A program made the translations under genes and the position numbers. Of a stretch of DNA of 64,000 nt, positions 26,010-35,596 are shown one piece after another (position 1 is the stretch's first letter; each line of letters begins with the position of its first letter). The notes below the pieces were generated by a model. It worked only from the letters and a program-made list of their open reading frames with translations, had not been told where the DNA came from and made no database searches. Origin of the DNA: Labilibaculum manganireducens (GTDB lineage Bacteria; Bacteroidota; Bacteroidia; Bacteroidales; Marinifilaceae); contig NZ_MVDE01000001.1 in the NCBI RefSeq assembly GCF_002843385.1, positions 62,001 to 126,000 of the forward strand, in the 5' to 3' direction.

Positions 26010-27971
26010 CTACAATTTCGCTTCAAAAGGACCCGCAGGCAATTTGGCAGAATTGATTAAGTTACAATCGGGATTGGAACTCCATGCGTAACGCACCGAA
26101 ACAGGTTCTGCCACCTGATCCGAATTTAGAATGATTGTATTCTTATCGATTTTAGCCTTTGCCCAATGGTAAACTCCATCTTTTCCGGCAATGGCAAAAC
26201 CTGTTACTTCCCTGTTATCCGAAACTGTGAGCCCTTTGTAACAATGATCAAATTCTACAACAAGAGAAGAGTTTTTAGCAAGCATCGCTTTATAAGTGGG
26301 CCCGCAATAAGGGATATTCCCGCCATAAACTTTGTTTCGAGCCCACAAAGCCAAACGTTTTCCAACATCCTGTTTGTTGCCCGGGTGAATGTTTTTAGCA
26401 TCTCCTATATCAACAGCTACTGCCATTCCTGTATTTGGTAATTTAAGGGTTAACCGCTGCGCCTCGCGAAGTTCGGCCCAACTATCGTTCACAGGTTCTG
26501 TATTTCGCTTCAGATAAGAAGCGAGCTGCACGAAAATAAACGGAAAATCTTCTCCTCCCCATTTGCTTCTCCAGTCGTTAATCATAGCAGGAAATAATTC
26601 TTCGTACTGCTTTGCTCTGCCGGCATTGCTTTCTCCCTGATACCAAATTACACCACGAAAACTGTATGGAATTAAAGGATTAATCATGGCATTAAACAAT
26701 ACTGTTGGTTGATTGGGATCGTTTATTTCTATTGGAATTGTTTTGATGTCTTTTAAATTATATCCGACTTTGCATTTCCAGTTTTTAGCCAATTCCATTC
26801 TAAATCCATCTTCTGATGTTAAAGCAAAATGAGAAGCTTCTCCCATAAAACCTCCGGCACCACGATAGTCGGATAAACGAATTGCAATTACATTTTTACC
26901 GGGTTTTACCAGATTCGAGGCCAGCTTGTATTGTCTGGGAACATCCCATTCGGTGCTCTCTCCCACTTTTATACCATTAAACCATGTTTCATCAGCATCG
27001 TCAGGCGCGGCAATGTGCAAAGTCATTTCTTTATTTGCATTTTCATCAGAAATGCTGATGGTTTTTCTGAACCAAATACTTCCGTCAACAGATCCAATTT
27101 TAGTGCTTTCTACCATACCCGGCAGATTCATTGGCATCCAATCTGCATCATTCAAATCAACCGAAGCAAAAATGGTATCCTTACCATTAATTCCTTTGTC
27201 GGCCTCGCCTGTTTCCTGAATAAAAGCGGCAAGGTCTTTTTTGTATTTTAGTTGCAACTCTTCTTTGGATGCTGGATTTTTTTCAATTTGAAGTACTTTC
27301 TCCCGAAAATCAGCTATGCTTTTTAATGTTGAAGCACTTGTCCAGGCTTCGGCCACAGTACCTCCCCACGCAGACTGAATCAATCCAATAGGCATATTTA
27401 AATTTTCAAGTAAATCGCGACCAAAAAAGTAAGCAACTGCCGAAAATTCTTTACAGCTCTCGGGAGTGCATGTTTTCCATCCTTTCGATTCTATTTCTGT
27501 TTCAGGTTGAAAAGATGTGTTTCGATCAACCATAAAAAGGTGGAGGTTTGGAAGATCGGCATTGGCAACCTCCTCTTCAGCATTGTTAACATGAGCCCAA
27601 TTGCCTAAAAGAGGCATTTCCATATTCGATTGACCGGAACAGATCCAAACTTCGCCCACATAAACATCTTTAATTTCCAATGTTTCATTTTTGGTTTTCA
27701 CCGTCAGGTTATTCGGACCACCATAAACTTCAGAATCAAGTTCAATTTTCCATTTTCCTTTTTCATCTGAGACTGCTTGTTTATGCTGATCTCTGAAGAG
27801 AACAGTAATTTTTTCGTTAGCCGGAGCTTCACCAAATACGGAAACAGGCTTATCGCGCTGAATAACCATACCATCACCAAATAGCGGAGACAGAATTATT
27901 TCCTGAGCAAAACAGTTCGCGCCTGAAAATATCAGTGTGAACAAAAAAATGACAAATTTATAGCGTTTCAT
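26010..27971 (-). CDS. Sialate-O-acetylesterase-like carbohydrate esterase
   Basis: The start is MKRYKFVIFLF (27971), because the 26 codons upstream lie inside the dispersed repeat. A signal peptide ends near CFAQ. The 653-residue protein has an SGNH hydrolase core with nucleophile Ser115 in CSGQSNMEM. A beta-sandwich insert similar to GH2 sugar-binding domains sits at about 260-400, and the catalytic Asp-x-x-His region is GDAKNIHPGNK. In a mannan locus the likely task is removal of acetyl groups from mannose or glucose units rather than from sialic acid. Confidence 0.85.
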   Translation of the reverse strand: MKRYKFVIFLFTLIFSGANCFAQEIILSPLFGDGMVIQRDKPVSVFGEAPANEKITVLFRDQHKQAVSDEKGKWKIELDSEVYGGPNNLTVKTKNETLEIKDVYVGEVWICSGQSNMEMPLLGNWAHVNNAEEEVANADLPNLHLFMVDRNTSFQPETEIESKGWKTCTPESCKEFSAVAYFFGRDLLENLNMPIGLIQSAWGGTVAEAWTSASTLKSIADFREKVLQIEKNPASKEELQLKYKKDLAAFIQETGEADKGINGKDTIFASVDLNDADWMPMNLPGMVESTKIGSVDGSIWFRKTISISDENANKEMTLHIAAPDDADETWFNGIKVGESTEWDVPRQYKLASNLVKPGKNVIAIRLSDYRGAGGFMGEASHFALTSEDGFRMELAKNWKCKVGYNLKDIKTIPIEINDPNQPTVLFNAMINPLIPYSFRGVIWYQGESNAGRAKQYEELFPAMINDWRSKWGGEDFPFIFVQLASYLKRNTEPVNDSWAELREAQRLTLKLPNTGMAVAVDIGDAKNIHPGNKQDVGKRLALWARNKVYGGNIPYCGPTYKAMLAKNSSLVVEFDHCYKGLTVSDNREVTGFAIAGKDGVYHWAKAKIDKNTIILNSDQVAEPVSVRYAWSSNPDCNLINSAKLPAGPFEAKL

Positions 27972-27991
27972 ATGTTTATTATTTGTTTTTA

Positions 27992-28061
27992 TTTGCCATA
28001 TGGAACTTACCATATAATCATCTCCCTGTGTGTAGAAAGCTAAATACATGGACGTTTCATA
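27992..28061 (+). repeat. Dispersed palindromic element, copy B1
   Basis: It carries tttgccatat, gaacttaccatataatcatc, ccctgtgtgtagaaagc and catggacgtttcat. It starts 20 nt upstream of the start codon of the SIAE-like esterase gene, in inverse orientation, and is in tandem with copy B2 at a spacing of 89 nt. Confidence 0.85.
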
Positions 28062-28080
28062 TGTTTATTATTTGTTTTTA

Positions 28081-28182
28081 TTTGCCATATAGCCTGTCCC
28101 GAACTTGTTTCGGGAGAACTTACCACGCCGGGAATAATCATCTCACTGTGTGTAGAAAGCTTTATACATGGACGTTTCATAT
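28081..28182 (+). repeat. Dispersed palindromic element, copy B2 with inserted palindrome
   Basis: Same order as B1, but with about 25 nt inserted after tttgccatat. The insert contains the perfect palindrome tcccgaa-cttg-ttcggga-type sequence (28096-28115), also found in copy D1. Confidence 0.85.
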
Positions 28183-28243
28183 GTTTTTTAAATTTTATTA
28201 TGAATTCAAAACCATGAACAAATTCCTTGAATCCATACTATTT

Positions 28244-28879
28244 CTATTTACTGATGGCCTCATCTACAATTTCAGCCATTCGTTTGTATCCAATTTTATT
28301 CGGATGAATTTTGTCCGGAAACAAATCTTCATTATTGTACATCGCAGAATGCAAATCAATCAATTTAACATCTCTTTGGGTTAAAATGGAATCGACAACA
28401 GGAATAACGCCATTTACAATAACTGAATCACGAATTCCCCAAACCTGAGCAAATGCACGCGGTGGATAACAAACAAAAATCTGCATTTTCGGATTGGTGG
28501 TTTTTAGAGTATCAATCATACTCAAATAATTGGAATAGAATTCATTGCCATATTGATCCCAATTCTGAGGCTTTGAATCATTGGTTCCCAATAAAATTAC
28601 TGCAACATCTGCCTTGTACTGAAGAGCTTCGGTAAATGCACTTTCTTTCCAAAGTGGATAATCTCCTTTTTTCAACATGGTTCTGCCTCCAACACCAAAG
28701 TTTCTCACCTCTTTGTTTTCACCCAACATTGCGTTCATCTGATTTGGATAAGAATCCTGATTATCTCTTCCAAATCCTTGTGTAATACTATCGCCAATAC
28801 ATGCAATTTTAACAACCCGCTCCTGACAGCCAAACAAACAGAAGCAACTTAGAAGACTTACAATTAGAAATTTTCTCAT
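28244..28879 (-). CDS. SGNH/GDSL esterase lipoprotein
   Basis: The 211-residue protein has a lipobox LFGCQ (Cys18) and a complete SGNH site. Block I is GDSIT (Ser31), block III is GTND (Asn100), and block V is DKIHPN (Asp189, His192). The size matches lysophospholipase-L1-like acetylesterases. In this operon it most likely deacetylates mannan or its oligosaccharides. It lies 49 nt after the CE2 gene, and the two may have different positional preferences on the sugar ring. Confidence 0.85.
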   Translation of the reverse strand: MRKFLIVSLLSCFCLFGCQERVVKIACIGDSITQGFGRDNQDSYPNQMNAMLGENKEVRNFGVGGRTMLKKGDYPLWKESAFTEALQYKADVAVILLGTNDSKPQNWDQYGNEFYSNYLSMIDTLKTTNPKMQIFVCYPPRAFAQVWGIRDSVIVNGVIPVVDSILTQRDVKLIDLHSAMYNNEDLFPDKIHPNKIGYKRMAEIVDEAISK

Positions 28880-28928
28880 TTTATCTTATTTAAATTAATT
28901 TATATCAAAAATATAAATCCATTTGGGC

Positions 28929-30047
28929 TTACCAACACATTAGTTTTCTAAGTTCCATTTCCAATTCGTCAGCAATCAAAGCATGATCATCAATATTGGG
29001 ATGAGTACCACAACCTCTGATGTACCTTTTTTTAAAGAAATATTTACTCACTTTGTTATCTCCTTCACTCTTTCTTCTTTCTACTACGCTGTTGATGTAT
29101 TTTTTCAGCACATCATTTAAAGTTTTATCGCCCATTGGACTTGTTAAACATACAATTTGTGTTTCCGGATAATAAGTTCTAATCAGCTTTATAAAATTTA
29201 CGTAGGCATTACAAAACAAGGTAGAATCCTGAATCCCATCATTCTGCCCCAGGCAAATGGTCAGCACATCAGGAATGTATTTGTCAAAATCCCAATTTTT
29301 GCCATCAATACCCAAACTTGTCCGGTGAAATACTTCAGGTATTTCCGTTGATGATCCGCAACAACTATGAACCAGTCCAATTCCCGAAACAGAAGTCAAA
29401 TGCCATTGTGCATTTAATCTTCTGGCCGTTCTCGGACCATAAGCCATATACGCATTGTGTTGATCGTACCATTCTGAAGTGCCGCATTTTTTATAGGATT
29501 CGTCGCTGCCCATACCGCATGTAATTGAATTTCCGATGCACTCAATCTTTCTTTCGGAAGATAATTTGCCGGGCATAATCGCTGCACAGTGAATCTCTTT
29601 TATTTTTATGTATCCGATACCAGCTTCGGTATCCTTGCAGATTAAAACCGTATGTTCGCCGGAATCTAAATTTGTCGGAAGAGAGATTGTATCCAACTTT
29701 CCACTAAGTCTGATGCGGTTCTCAATTGAATTATCAATTACCAATTCTATAAAATTATGATTTCCCCATAGGTTTTCATCCTCAATAATAAACCGGCAGG
29801 AATTCCCCTTAAAACGAAACCGGAGATAAGCTCCAGGAGCCCACACCTTTGGGTATTGACCACTAAAGTCCCAGCGACCTATGTATTCTATATTTTCATT
29901 CGAAAGATTCACTGATGCTAAATCAGATTCGCAATTCTGATTTTGAGAAGCAGCAGACGAAATAAAATTAGAAGTCCCATTTTGTCCCAATGCTGAAAAA
30001 TGCATGCCTATTACCAATCCTAATATGTATAAATATTTTGTCCTCAT
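28929..30047 (-). CDS. CE2-family acetylesterase (jelly roll + SGNH)
   Basis: The 372-residue protein has a signal peptide (about 1-21) and an N-terminal beta-sandwich at about 45-160, with YIGRWDFS and PGAYLRFRFKG typical of CE2. A C-terminal SGNH domain follows with Ser174 in IGNSITCGMG and His349 in THPNIDDH. CE2 enzymes remove acetyl groups from xylan or mannan, in some gut bacteria at the 3-, 4- or 6-position of mannose. The neighbours point to acetylated mannan. Confidence 0.83.
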   Translation of the reverse strand: MRTKYLYILGLVIGMHFSALGQNGTSNFISSAASQNQNCESDLASVNLSNENIEYIGRWDFSGQYPKVWAPGAYLRFRFKGNSCRFIIEDENLWGNHNFIELVIDNSIENRIRLSGKLDTISLPTNLDSGEHTVLICKDTEAGIGYIKIKEIHCAAIMPGKLSSERKIECIGNSITCGMGSDESYKKCGTSEWYDQHNAYMAYGPRTARRLNAQWHLTSVSGIGLVHSCCGSSTEIPEVFHRTSLGIDGKNWDFDKYIPDVLTICLGQNDGIQDSTLFCNAYVNFIKLIRTYYPETQIVCLTSPMGDKTLNDVLKKYINSVVERRKSEGDNKVSKYFFKKRYIRGCGTHPNIDDHALIADELEMELRKLMCW

Positions 30048-30136
30048 TACTATTCTCTAATTTACTTCAACAAGATGTTTTTAACTGCTTTCAATTCCAT
30101 AGGTGTCTTTTCCTGTAAAAGACACTTCAACTTATA

Positions 30137-31510
30137 TTATTGACGCTTTTCAGCCAATTCGGAAATTACCTGTTTCATATATTTATCGCTCAATTTATAC
30201 AGCAATAAAAACAGAGCAGAAAGCGCGGCACCAATGGCTGGATAAATACTAATCATCAAGCGAATTCCTTTTAATGATTCGAAAGATTGTTCAGCATTGG
30301 CCTCGAAACCATAAGCGGCCAACAGCCAACCTGTAACGGCACCTCCAAGTGTCCATCCCATTTTTTGCGACATTGAGGAAGATGAAAACACCAATCCAGT
30401 AGCACGTCGTCCGGTTTTCCATTCCGAATAATCGGCAATATCAGCATACATCGACCAGATTAACGGCAATACAATTCCTGCGGTAATTCCGATAAAGATA
30501 TTGAGTAGGAAGATCAGACCAATTTGTTCTGGTTGCAGCCAATATAGGGCAATACTGAAGAATGATGCCAAAACCATTGCTCCAATAAAGGTTTTCTTCT
30601 TTCCTATTCTTGCTGAAACGGGTTTCGCCAGCAAAACTCCTATCATATTTGTTACCAACCAAATGGTCATATATGCACCCGCCAGCTTATCCCACTTCAT
30701 TTCTCCAAGTAAAGGAATGGTTTGATCTTTGATAAAATACTTGAAATAATACATGATACTTCCATCGCGAAGAGAATTGAAGATCAGCACAGCAATACCG
30801 GCGCCAAGCATAATAAACCACTGTGCATTTTTCCCCAAATCTTTTACATCTTTCCAAATCGAATTTTTCACTTCCAATGGCTTTACTCTCTCTTTTGTCC
30901 ACAAATAGGTCATGATGAAAAAGAAAGCTGCAACAACAGCATAAATTGCAACAGAATATTGATAGCTGCCCGCTTCACTTGAACCTATTTCCCTAAAAAA
31001 ATCCAATAAGTAAGGAATGGAAGCAGTCATGAAGATTCCGCCGGAATAGGCACCAATAAATCTGAAGGAAGCCAAAGATGTTCTTTCATCCGAATTATCA
31101 GTCATTACTCCCATTAAGGAAGAATAAGGAACATTAATTGCCGTGTACACCATCATCATTAAGGTGTAAGTTACATAGGCGTATATCAATTTCCCTGACG
31201 GACCAAATTCCGGAGTGGAAAAGGTTAAAACCCCAATAATTCCAAACGGAATGGCAACCCATAAAAGGTAGGGTCTGAATTTTCCTTTCGAAGTACTGGT
31301 TCTATCTGCAACAATTCCCATAATCGGGTCATTCAATCCATCCCACAAACGAGTCAACAACAACATTGTACCCACTGATGCAGGAGATAACTCAACCACA
31401 TCAGTATAAAAAATCATGAGAAACATGGAGAAGATCTTCCAAAACATAGAAGATGCAAAATCGCCAAAACTATATCCAATTTTTTCTTTTAAACAGATTT
31501 TCTGATCCAT
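30137..31510 (-). CDS. GPH-family sugar:cation symporter (MelB-like MFS)
   Basis: The start is taken at MDQKICLKEKIGYSFGD (31510); the family begins there and the longer frame is not hydrophobic. The 457-residue protein has about 12 membrane helices. It carries the GPH signature at the N-terminus (KIGYSFGDFASSMFWKIFSMFL) and RLWDGLNDPIMGIVADRT, the cation-site helix. It should carry mannobiose or mannosylglucose across the inner membrane to the cytoplasmic epimerase and phosphorylase. B. fragilis has the same quartet of mannanase, phosphorylase, transporter and epimerase. Confidence 0.88.
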   Translation of the reverse strand: MDQKICLKEKIGYSFGDFASSMFWKIFSMFLMIFYTDVVELSPASVGTMLLLTRLWDGLNDPIMGIVADRTSTSKGKFRPYLLWVAIPFGIIGVLTFSTPEFGPSGKLIYAYVTYTLMMMVYTAINVPYSSLMGVMTDNSDERTSLASFRFIGAYSGGIFMTASIPYLLDFFREIGSSEAGSYQYSVAIYAVVAAFFFIMTYLWTKERVKPLEVKNSIWKDVKDLGKNAQWFIMLGAGIAVLIFNSLRDGSIMYYFKYFIKDQTIPLLGEMKWDKLAGAYMTIWLVTNMIGVLLAKPVSARIGKKKTFIGAMVLASFFSIALYWLQPEQIGLIFLLNIFIGITAGIVLPLIWSMYADIADYSEWKTGRRATGLVFSSSSMSQKMGWTLGGAVTGWLLAAYGFEANAEQSFESLKGIRLMISIYPAIGAALSALFLLLYKLSDKYMKQVISELAEKRQ

Positions 31511-31603
31511 TCTATTCGCTTTTAGTGGAGCTGCGTATAAATACTCCAGATAGGTTCGTACTTGCAAAAGCCATTCAACACAGCTTCCCGTTTGCTGGTT
31601 TTA

Positions 31604-32815
31604 TTATTTCTGAGGACTAAGTTTTAGCAGTAAAACATCATGCCCTTTAATTTTTGATTCAAGATTTTTATTGGTTAACCCGATATTTTTGGATGCATAC
31701 AGATCATACATGGAGTAACTTTTGTATTTCTTTTCCAATTGTTTGTGAGTTAGCTGATCGTTTATTGGATGTTTCCACCAATCATAAGAAAGTTGTAATT
31801 CCTCTTTACTCATGTTAACAAAAGCCACAGCCCATTCTTCATTGGCGAGAGGTTTTACCCATATTTCCAAATCAGGACTTTTCAGATGGCAATAAGCTTG
31901 AATTCCCAAAACATCCTGATTGACAGCTATAACATTTTTGTTTTCGATTGTTTTCAAAGTTTCACCAGACATAGTGCGAAGGTCGTTTCCTAAAATCAGA
32001 GGTGAGGTCAACAAACTCCACATGGCCAAATGTACACGATCTTCCGAATCGGTCATGCCATTCCCCACCTCCATCATATCCAAATCGTTCCAATGCCCCG
32101 GGCCTGCATATTTCCGGAGATCTTTACGAAGATTAATAATTGGCCAGATTCCTCGCGATGACCAGTTTCCATGACCGACTTCACAATCCCAGCAATTGGT
32201 AATATCGCCGGTAACGCGCCATAAATGTCCCATTTCTTCGCCCCATTTCCATGGCTCGTTATCTCCCCATTCGCAAATACTGAAAACAATTGGACGGCCT
32301 GCTGCATACAAGGCATCCCGCATGGTTTGGTATGCTCCTTTTGCATTTATGTTCTCGGTATTGCACCAGTCGTATTTCAAAAAATCAATTCCCCATTCTG
32401 CATAAAGTTTGGCATCCTGATATTCAAAACCACGGCTACCAGGATAACCAGCACAGGTTTGATTTCCGGCACATTCGTACAAACCAAATTTTAAACCTTT
32501 TGAATGCACATAATCAACAATGGATTTTATTCCTCCAGGAAATTTCTTTGGATCCGGAACGAGATTGTTATTTTCATCTCTTTCCTTAGCCATCCAGCCG
32601 TCATCCAATACAATATATTCGTATCCGGCATCTTTTAATCCTAATTCAACAAAAGCATCAGCGGTTTGCATCACCAACTGCTCATTTATATCTGTACCAA
32701 AAGTATTCCAGCTATTCCAACCCATGGGAGGAGTTAAGGCCATTTTTTTTGCTTTCTGAGCATTCGCGCAAATGCTGAACGCAATCATTATTAGTAATAG
32801 AAACGATTTTCTCAT
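31604..32815 (-). CDS. GH27 alpha-galactosidase
   Basis: The 403-residue protein has a signal peptide ending near ICANAQ. A GH27 barrel follows with TPPMGWNSWNTFG (28-40) and nucleophile Asp149 in FLKYDWCN. The acid/base is Asp204 in RVTGDI. A C-terminal beta-sandwich completes it. It should remove alpha-1,6-galactose side chains from galactomannan or galactoglucomannan, probably in the periplasm, clearing the backbone for the GH26, GH5 and GH2 enzymes. The epimerase gene lies 5 nt upstream, so the two are surely co-transcribed. Confidence 0.92.
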   Translation of the reverse strand: MRKSFLLLIMIAFSICANAQKAKKMALTPPMGWNSWNTFGTDINEQLVMQTADAFVELGLKDAGYEYIVLDDGWMAKERDENNNLVPDPKKFPGGIKSIVDYVHSKGLKFGLYECAGNQTCAGYPGSRGFEYQDAKLYAEWGIDFLKYDWCNTENINAKGAYQTMRDALYAAGRPIVFSICEWGDNEPWKWGEEMGHLWRVTGDITNCWDCEVGHGNWSSRGIWPIINLRKDLRKYAGPGHWNDLDMMEVGNGMTDSEDRVHLAMWSLLTSPLILGNDLRTMSGETLKTIENKNVIAVNQDVLGIQAYCHLKSPDLEIWVKPLANEEWAVAFVNMSKEELQLSYDWWKHPINDQLTHKQLEKKYKSYSMYDLYASKNIGLTNKNLESKIKGHDVLLLKLSPQK

Positions 32816-32820
32816 TCTGA

Positions 32821-34023
32821 TTATTCTTTTAGTCTGCTATAACTTTCAATTAGTGCTCTGGTATTATGGTACGGGCATTTCCAAAATCCTACTTTGCAAT
32901 CACCGGCTACAGGTTTTCCTGCTGCATCAACCCGCCAAAACCATTCTCCACCCTTACCATCTTTAATATTGGCTTTAACAAATGTCCATATTTGAATGGC
33001 TCTGTCTAAATACTTTTTATTTCCTGTTATTTTGTAAGTATCCACCAAGCCTATAATCGCCTCGGCTTGAACCCACCAGTGCTTATCTTTATCAATAACC
33101 CCATCAATTTTCTCGTAAAAAACACTGCCATCACTATCCATTCCGTCATGAATAACTTTATCGGTTACCTGAACGGCTATTGTTTCCATATTCTCAATCC
33201 ATTTCTCATCATGAATCACTCTTGCCGCATCACTAAGCAACCATGCTGATTCAATATCATGTCCAAATGATATTTCATTGGATTTTACTGTCCAATCCAT
33301 ATCAAAAAACAATTGAAACTGAAAAGTTTGTTGATTAAGAATCCGATCGTAAAATATCGACAACAAATCTTTAATACTGTTCTTCACTTCAGCATTATTC
33401 CAAACCCGATAAAGATTGGTATAGGGTTCAATAATATGAAGATTCGTATTCATTGACTTTGGCTCATTTGCATCTTTTTCACTCAAGCGCATATCATCCA
33501 ACATCTGCCAGTCTCTGCCCAAAGCCTCAATATAACCACCAAATTCATTGTCTTTGTATTTACTTTCCAGCAAATGAAAAAGATTTATTGCCTGTTTAAG
33601 ACTGTTTTCGTCATTGGAAGCTTTATAATATTCCGAAAAAGCATAAATACCAAATCCTTGCGCATAGGCTTGTTTTCTGTCATTCACAACCTCTCCTGCT
33701 GCATCAACAGCCCAAAACAAACCACCATTCTCATGATCCAAAAAACAGGCAAGAATATAATCAAAAGCCCGCTTGGCTATTTCAAGATATCTCTCATTTT
33801 TACTATGGTTATATGCGGATGAAAATGTCCATAAAATTCTTGTGTTTAGTACAACTCCCTTTGCAATCCCATTATTGACTTCACTGGTATTGGAAATCTC
33901 ACTATAAAAACCACCATTATATTTATCAATTGTACTTTCTGCCCAATAATCAAGTATATCGAACCATTCTTGTTTAATCTCACATAGGAATTGCTCCAGT
34001 GAATTATTTTTTTCTCTCATCAT
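32821..34023 (-). CDS. AGE-family epimerase, probable mannobiose 2-epimerase
   Basis: The start is the ATG at 34023 (or 34020); the codon before is TTG. The 400-residue (alpha/alpha)6-barrel protein lacks a signal peptide and so works in the cytoplasm. Conserved His motifs of the cellobiose/mannobiose 2-epimerase group are FGHDIESAWLL (about 247-257) and PYHNTRALIE (His386). In the B. fragilis pathway such an enzyme turns beta-1,4-mannobiose into mannosylglucose for the GH130 phosphorylase. Both partners are in this locus, which makes mannobiose the likely substrate rather than N-acylglucosamine. Confidence 0.87.
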   Translation of the reverse strand: MMREKNNSLEQFLCEIKQEWFDILDYWAESTIDKYNGGFYSEISNTSEVNNGIAKGVVLNTRILWTFSSAYNHSKNERYLEIAKRAFDYILACFLDHENGGLFWAVDAAGEVVNDRKQAYAQGFGIYAFSEYYKASNDENSLKQAINLFHLLESKYKDNEFGGYIEALGRDWQMLDDMRLSEKDANEPKSMNTNLHIIEPYTNLYRVWNNAEVKNSIKDLLSIFYDRILNQQTFQFQLFFDMDWTVKSNEISFGHDIESAWLLSDAARVIHDEKWIENMETIAVQVTDKVIHDGMDSDGSVFYEKIDGVIDKDKHWWVQAEAIIGLVDTYKITGNKKYLDRAIQIWTFVKANIKDGKGGEWFWRVDAAGKPVAGDCKVGFWKCPYHNTRALIESYSRLKE

Positions 34024-34078
34024 CAATCTATTAATCCGTTTGGGGATTCACATTAAAATAAAACATCCTTTAAACATT

Positions 34079-35500
34079 CTACTTTAAATCAGGCATTTGA
34101 TCTCGTGTAATCACATACGTATTGCTAAAAGCATTCGTCCACCAAGCAGCATTGGCATGTTCATGATCGGTACCCGCAAAATCTGATTCATTTGTATCAT
34201 TTGTTCTTTCGTAATCGTACCAAGGCATAAAATAAGACCATTTAGCTCCGGCATTCCATTGTTCAGAAACATCAGCCGTGTTGCCACATTCACTTAGAGT
34301 GATCATTTTAGTAGGATAAGTTTGCTGAATTGTATTGAATTCATCAGCAATAGAAGCCGCTTCAGCATTATTATAAATGTCTCTTCCCACAATATCAACA
34401 TAGTTGTCACCAGGATAGAAGGCGTTGTCTTTTGTTTGTGTAGTCCACACCCATATCAAATTATTTAGTCCTTGAGCTTTAAAATAATCGAACATAAAAA
34501 CCCAAAGTTCTTTGTAGGTATCTGCACCGTCAGTACCCCACCAAAACCAAGCTTCACCATTCGTATATTCATATGTATTACCTGCAGCTTCGTGCAATGG
34601 CCGCCAAATAACAGGGATGTTTTTAGCCTGAAGCAACTTTAAGTATCCAACTATTTCTTCTAAATCAGCTTTGGCAGCCGCATTTTCCCAGGTGCCATCT
34701 ATTGTAACATTTAAAGCCTTAAAAGTTGTTTCTTCCGGTTTATAAGTATCATCTGCAGAACCTTCGTAGGTAGGAACAATCCAGTGCCATCCAGCACTTA
34801 TGATCCCATTGTTGTTCCACCAATCCTCAACAACAGAAATGTCAGAATAATCAACCCAATCGGCAGGAGAATAAGGCAAATGAACGTAATCAAAAGTTGC
34901 AATTGCAGGATATTTCCCTGTATGCTGTTTCACCCATTCGGCCTCGTTGATGTTCCAGTTCACATTGGCCATTGCAGAGGAAATTATTTTTTCCCCATAG
35001 TTCTCCTTTAAAAAGGAATACAGATTTGTGGCTTCCGGGGAAGGATTATCAACAGCAAGCTTATTTGTAATATCTACAGCCTGGCCTGCAGCAGTTGTAA
35101 AACTTATTGAAATTTGGGCTGAATTTACTGCCCCGTTTACTACTTTTAAAGCCAAGGCATCAATGAGCAGGGTATATTCTGTTTCAGGCTGAAGAGTTGA
35201 AAAAGTTACCGTTAAAACATTTTCTTCAGCAGTTACAGTGCTTACAACATTATTATTTAAGTGAAATTTGGATTCTGAAACAACAATAAGGTTGCTTTCG
35301 AACACTAATTGCATAGCGGTTGTTTTTGTATCTACCTCTGCAGCTCCATCTGCAGGAATTGAACTTACCAAATGTGGAGGTTCAAGTACATCAGGCTCAT
35401 CCGGGCTGCTTTCTGCACCGCACGAAAAAATAAAAAGTACAGATAAAGCAAGCAACATACTTTTCACTACTTGATTATATAAGAATCTTTTTTGCAGCAT
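34079..35500 (-). CDS. GH26 beta-mannanase lipoprotein with N-terminal Ig-like domain
   Basis: The 473-residue protein has a lipobox IFSCG (Cys27). A bacterial Ig-like (Big_5) domain at about 41-136 starts PPHLVSSIPADGAAEVDTKT. A GH26 barrel at about 145-470 has acid/base Glu304 in RPLHEAAG and nucleophile Glu404 in LSECGN. It probably sits on the cell surface as the endo-acting enzyme that makes oligosaccharides for SusCD, the Ig domain acting as a spacer. It differs clearly from the second GH26 at the operon head, suggesting a division between surface and periplasm. Confidence 0.9.
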   Translation of the reverse strand: MLQKRFLYNQVVKSMLLALSVLFIFSCGAESSPDEPDVLEPPHLVSSIPADGAAEVDTKTTAMQLVFESNLIVVSESKFHLNNNVVSTVTAEENVLTVTFSTLQPETEYTLLIDALALKVVNGAVNSAQISISFTTAAGQAVDITNKLAVDNPSPEATNLYSFLKENYGEKIISSAMANVNWNINEAEWVKQHTGKYPAIATFDYVHLPYSPADWVDYSDISVVEDWWNNNGIISAGWHWIVPTYEGSADDTYKPEETTFKALNVTIDGTWENAAAKADLEEIVGYLKLLQAKNIPVIWRPLHEAAGNTYEYTNGEAWFWWGTDGADTYKELWVFMFDYFKAQGLNNLIWVWTTQTKDNAFYPGDNYVDIVGRDIYNNAEAASIADEFNTIQQTYPTKMITLSECGNTADVSEQWNAGAKWSYFMPWYDYERTNDTNESDFAGTDHEHANAAWWTNAFSNTYVITRDQMPDLK

Positions 35501-35596
35501 TATTGTTTATTTTAACCTTATTGCCAATTTTCTCTTTCGAGAAAAAGGCAATAAGGTTTATTGAAAAAATAAATTCAAAATTGTGTTATAATTTAA

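Noticed and set aside
27972-28049. N-terminal extension of the SIAE-like esterase by 26 codons
   Set aside because: The extension is encoded by dispersed-element copy B1, has no homology to the family, and would hide the signal peptide that begins at 27971.
26010-30047. Xylan rather than mannan as locus substrate, suggested by the CE2 and SIAE-like esterases
   Set aside because: No xylanase or arabinofuranosidase family is present, while GH26, GH5_7-like, GH2, GH27, GH130_1 and the epimerase all point to mannan.
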